Assembly (NCBI GenBank): GCA_019425045.1
Contig: JAHYYI010000009.1
Coordinates: 1-53,939 of the forward strand
DNA length: 53,939 nucleotides
Direction: 5' to 3'
Source: Collinsella sp.
GTDB taxonomy: Bacteria; Actinomycetota; Coriobacteriia; Coriobacteriales; Coriobacteriaceae
Shown in pieces: positions 51,100-53,939 of this stretch; the first letter of the stretch is position 1, and every line of letters begins with the position of its first letter. The notes beneath the pieces were generated by a model. It had not been told where the DNA came from. It searched no databases and saw nothing but the letters and a program-made list of their open reading frames with translations. The position numbers and the translations under genes were made by a program.

Positions 51100-52399
51100 A
51101 CTCGACCGGGGCTTCGACCTTGTCGATGGCCCAGGTGGCTCCGAGGCCGCCGGTGGTGTTGCGGCGAATGCGTACGGTGACTTCGTGGCGCTCGCCGGCC
51201 TGCGTGTAGCGCAGGGGGAAGCTTGCGCGGTTTCGCGCGGCCTCGATGGTACCGCGCTCGCGGGCGATCCAGTAGTACTCGCCGACGATGCCGAGCGTGT
51301 CGGCGCCGTAGGGGAGATAGGTCGACAGCTGGTGCAAAAGCGGGCCGGGGCAGAAGACCTCGGTTGTGAAATCGACGGGGAAGTCCTCGGGGATGGCGGG
51401 CGCTGCGGGTGCGGGGGCCGGTGCTGCAGCGGGGACCGGAGCCGGTGCGGGAATCTGGTCATAGACAGGTTCGGATGCGGACTCGATGACGGGTGCAGAC
51501 TCAGGCACCGGTTCCGGCTTAACTGCGGAATCTGTCGGTTCCACGGAGACGGATGTGTCTTCAGTCTCGGTTTTGGCATCGGCTTGCGGGGCGTCCTCTG
51601 CCTCGACAGGCAGCTTTGCTTCGACCGGCGTGGATGCCATGGTGGTGATGCCGGCGTTTGCGTTCTCGGGGTCATAGACGACCGTAAGCGAGATGGCGGG
51701 CTGCGGTGTCTCGGGCTCCGGCGCCGACTCGGTAGCGTCTTGATCGGCGGGTTCGTCGGACTGATCGTCCTCGGCCTCGTCGCCAAAGACATCGCTGTTT
51801 TGGAACGCAGGCGTCTCGGATTGGTCAGCGGCTTCTTCGGTTGTCGACTTGGGAGCCTCGTTGAGCTCCGCAGCGGCTTCCTGTTCTGACATGACTTCGG
51901 GATCGGTCATGGCGGCGATTTCGGTTTCGGTTTCTACTGCTACCTCAATAGCGACTTCGATCTCTGCCTCGGGCCCGGGCTTCGGCACAGCTTCAACCAC
52001 GGGCTCGGGCTCGGGACGCTTAACGTGCTTGGGGCGTACAGCCTTGAGGTCTTTCTCGCCGCGCTTTTTCTTTTTGTAGGACTGCTTGGCACCCTTGGCA
52101 GCCCTGGGCTTGTCCTCGCCTTTGGCAAGGGCGGTATCCCAGGCCTCGTTGGCGATGACGGTGGCATACAGGCGACCGCCCTTAAAGACGGTCAGCTTAA
52201 TGCAGTCGTCAAGCTCTTCGAGCAGCTCGCGCGTGGATTCGAAGCCCAGGTCATAAGCGGTCATGTCGCCAGCGGTGAGCGCCTCCTCGACCTGTGTCAT
52301 AAACGTTTGCTTGCCACACCCAATCGCATCGCGCAGCAGGCGATACAGATAGATGTGGTTGCCCAGCGATAGTGTGGGCCTAACTATTGTCTTGCTCAT
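51098..52399 (-). CDS. Two-domain protein with long acidic Pro/Ala/Glu-rich linker
   Basis: 433 residues from ATG 52399 (GAGGAGA upstream). Residues 1-75 are helical (LYRLLRDAIGCGKQTFMTQV; YDLGFESTRELLEELDDC) with a layout like LOTUS/OST-HTH or another small winged helix. A Lys-rich patch (KQSYKKKKRGEKDLK) is followed by about 220 residues of Glu/Pro/Ala/Thr repeats, surely disordered. A C-terminal domain of about 90 residues starts DFTTEVFCPGPLLHQL and is rich in aromatic and Arg residues. I do not recognise the C-terminal family. May bind RNA or DNA; inference only. Confidence 0.75.
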   Translation of the reverse strand: MSKTIVRPTLSLGNHIYLYRLLRDAIGCGKQTFMTQVEEALTAGDMTAYDLGFESTRELLEELDDCIKLTVFKGGRLYATVIANEAWDTALAKGEDKPRAAKGAKQSYKKKKRGEKDLKAVRPKHVKRPEPEPVVEAVPKPGPEAEIEVAIEVAVETETEIAAMTDPEVMSEQEAAAELNEAPKSTTEEAADQSETPAFQNSDVFGDEAEDDQSDEPADQDATESAPEPETPQPAISLTVVYDPENANAGITTMASTPVEAKLPVEAEDAPQADAKTETEDTSVSVEPTDSAVKPEPVPESAPVIESASEPVYDQIPAPAPVPAAAPAPAPAAPAIPEDFPVDFTTEVFCPGPLLHQLSTYLPYGADTLGIVGEYYWIARERGTIEAARNRASFPLRYTQAGERHEVTVRIRRNTTGGLGATWAIDKVEAPVE

Positions 52400-52464
52400 G
52401 GCAAATCTCCTCTTTACACACCAAAGCATCTTACCATCGCATGGGGCTTGCCACCTCGGCGCCC

Positions 52465-52503
52465 AAAGCAAACGGGCGCGACCGTTGCCGGTTCGCGCCC
52501 GTT
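52465..52503 (-). terminator. Terminator after the membrane protein gene
   Basis: AACGGGCGCG (52471-52480) pairs with 52494-52503, with further inner pairing (ACC/GGT). Read on the minus strand it is followed by TTTGCTTTG. Confidence 0.75.
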
Positions 52504-52537
52504 ATGCAGGTCGGTTATCTATGAGAGGCAAACGTGC

Positions 52538-53491
52538 TTAGTTGCCCGATGTCGTGCCTTGGCTCGAGCTGTCAGATGCCGTGCCGGACGCGGTTCCGCT
52601 CGAGCTGTTGGTGTTGCTGTTGTCGGTAGATCCCGTACTCGGTGTATTGCCATTCGCCTGGTCGCCCGTGCTCGGTTGAGAGCCGTCAGTCGTTTGGCTT
52701 GAGTCAGTCGTGCCGGATTGCGTGCCGCTGTTGTTCGCAGAGGAATCGACGCCCTGCGATTGGTTTTGGGTGTTCGAGGACGAATTGGCAGAGGTAGAAC
52801 TGTCTTGCGTATCGTCCGTCTGTGCCTGCTGATCCTGCGACTGGGTGTTGCCATTTGCATCGCTCTCGGTCGTGCGCGACGACAGGATTGGCTCGGGACG
52901 CTCGCCCAGACCCTCACCGGCGGTGGTGATAAGGATGGCACCGGTGCAGGTGATGACCGCGACGATGGCGATGACGATCGAGAAGACAATGACCTTCTTT
53001 TGCGTCTGGCTGCGCTCTGCCGCCGCCTTGGCGCGCAGGCTGTTGGGGGCGACGCGCGCCGTGGTCGCGCGCCCCGCAATCTGGCGCATCTCCTGCGTAG
53101 TCGCGGCGCCGCCCAGGTGCTCCTCGGCATCAAACTCAACGGGCTCATAGGCGCCGGCGGGGTAGTCGACGGCGGCGTGCGTACCTTTGAGGGCTTCGGC
53201 GCTGGCAGAGATAAAGTGGCGGTAGATCTGCGAGGAGACAACGGTGATGACCGAGCTCACGGCGGCGCCGATCACCGATCCGGCGATACCGATCTTGGAG
53301 GCAAGCGCAACGCTCGTGGCGGCAGCTGCGGCGCCGGCGACGATCTGGGGAATGGAGATGTCGTCGAACAGGCCCTTTTTGGGCGCGATGGCCATGGTCT
53401 GTCCGATGGAATGGTTCTCGTGCACGCCGTTGTTGAGCGATGCCGGCGTCATGACGCGCGTGCGCGGCGCGTCGGTGTACTTGGTTGTCAT
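52538..53491 (-). CDS. Membrane protein with long Ser/Thr/Asn/Gln-rich tail
   Basis: 317 residues from ATG 53491 (GGAGG upstream). The N-terminal half has a glycine/alanine-rich hydrophobic stretch (IVAGAAAAATSVALASKIG; AGSVIGAAVSSVITVVSS). A transmembrane helix (VIVFSIVIAIVAVITCTGA) follows near residue 170. The remaining ~130 residues are a low-complexity Ser/Thr/Asn/Gln/Asp tail, likely outside the cell and flexible. No sorting signal is seen. Family unknown to me. Confidence 0.8.
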   Translation of the reverse strand: MTTKYTDAPRTRVMTPASLNNGVHENHSIGQTMAIAPKKGLFDDISIPQIVAGAAAAATSVALASKIGIAGSVIGAAVSSVITVVSSQIYRHFISASAEALKGTHAAVDYPAGAYEPVEFDAEEHLGGAATTQEMRQIAGRATTARVAPNSLRAKAAAERSQTQKKVIVFSIVIAIVAVITCTGAILITTAGEGLGERPEPILSSRTTESDANGNTQSQDQQAQTDDTQDSSTSANSSSNTQNQSQGVDSSANNSGTQSGTTDSSQTTDGSQPSTGDQANGNTPSTGSTDNSNTNSSSGTASGTASDSSSQGTTSGN

Positions 53492-53665
53492 ACGGGGTCC
53501 TCCCGGTGTAAATCTGCTTCGTTTCGTGTAGCCATCAGGGTACCCACCAGATGTGAATCGTACGTGACATTTAACAGATACCATCAACTCATCAAGGGGG
53601 CTTGCTGTCTTTGGTGCGATAGCTTGATGCTAAACTGGATTTACGATTGCGAGGTGGTTTACGTG

Positions 53666-53884
53666 ATGTACCCGTATATGACATTCGAAGACGGTACCGA
53701 GGTCATTCATTCTGACCTGATTGAAGATGGCGATATCGAAAAGGTTATCGTGCATTTTGAACGACCGACGGCAGAGGGCTTCGACTCCGCTCGCTGTGAA
53801 TTGCCTTCCTGTTCGTGGACTGACTGGGAAGGGCATTTTACTCAGAGTGAAAAACGAGCTTTCGAAGAGTGTCTGAGCAAATAA
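53666..53884 (+). CDS. DUF6061-like small protein
   Basis: 72 residues from ATG 53666; GTG 53663 is an overlapping alternative, and GAGGTGG lies about 9 bp upstream. YMTFEDGTEVIHSDLIEDGD, then VIVHFERPTAEGFDSARCEL and the SWTDWEGHFTQSE end, match from memory a DUF6061-type small protein common in gut anaerobes. Function unknown. The window ends 55 bp later. Confidence 0.72.
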   Translation: MYPYMTFEDGTEVIHSDLIEDGDIEKVIVHFERPTAEGFDSARCELPSCSWTDWEGHFTQSEKRAFEECLSK

Positions 53885-53939
53885 TTTAGATTAGTTCGAG
53901 TTTAGTTCGAATAAAGAAACTGAATGCGATGACCTAAAG

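Overview
The window looks like a chromosomal segment of a Coriobacteriia gut anaerobe, most likely Collinsella or a close relative. The evidence is the GC-rich coding style, the anaerobic ribonucleotide reductase without an aerobic one, the Actinobacteria-type regulatory sites (NrdR, CsoR, DtxR-like, LexA) and a fructosamine-type catabolic cluster of the kind known from Collinsella. The genus assignment is inference. I saw no CRISPR array, rRNA or intact insertion sequence.

Layout. 1-400: tRNA-Gly(GCC) and tRNA-Val(GAC) from one promoter, a terminator, and a short open stretch on the minus strand that may be the 3' scar of a tRNA-integrated element. 680-5921: anaerobic nucleotide and folate block: nrdD behind tandem NrdR-box-like sites, nrdG, folE, an HD phosphohydrolase and folB, with two large palindromes between nrdD and nrdG. 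5928-12402: housekeeping genes: YgjP-like metallopeptidase, M19 dipeptidase, FKBP prolyl isomerase next to an orphan UreE-like protein, HAD phosphatase, PerR/Fur regulator, Gfo/Idh oxidoreductase coupled to an acylphosphatase, and RNase HI. 12502-14988: a LysR regulator divergent from metY; the metY leader carries a strong 17-codon cysteine-containing reading frame and alternative hairpins. 15301-21302: secreted wall-associated protein, small membrane protein, ketopantoate reductase, iron-sulfur aldo/keto reductase, a second Gfo/Idh protein and endonuclease IV; the last two genes are each preceded by a copy of a covarying hairpin repeat.

21450-24555: polar amino acid ABC transporter whose permease carries an unusual exported N-terminal domain. 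24671-26400: metal region: DUF3793 protein and flavodoxin behind a DtxR-like box, divergent from a membrane-tethered copper-type HMA protein behind a CsoR-type palindrome. 26427-28377: Y-family polymerase and YolD-like protein behind two LexA boxes. 28574-32750: an alcohol-dehydrogenase N-terminal remnant, pgi and two HAD hydrolases.

32901-44289: a GntR/UTRA regulator and ten codirectional catabolic genes: YfcC-type transporter, FrlC-, FrlB- and FrlD-like enzymes, two further sugar kinases, two amidohydrolase-fold proteins lacking the canonical HxH metal motif, YjbQ and BtpA-like proteins. This resembles an expanded Amadori-compound (fructosamine) pathway. 44369-45963: tatD and tcdA. 46171-47400: a 28-residue membrane peptide behind a LexA-box promoter, divergent from an sdpR-sdpI pair. 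47586-53884: ettA, an AT-rich Tat-exported papain-fold-like protein with an overlapping lipoprotein gene, two low-complexity proteins and a DUF6061-like small protein.

The points most worth following up are the SOS-box-driven 28-residue membrane peptide, the covarying hairpin family, the metY leader peptide, and the extended fructosamine-like cluster with its two metal-ligand-deficient amidohydrolases.
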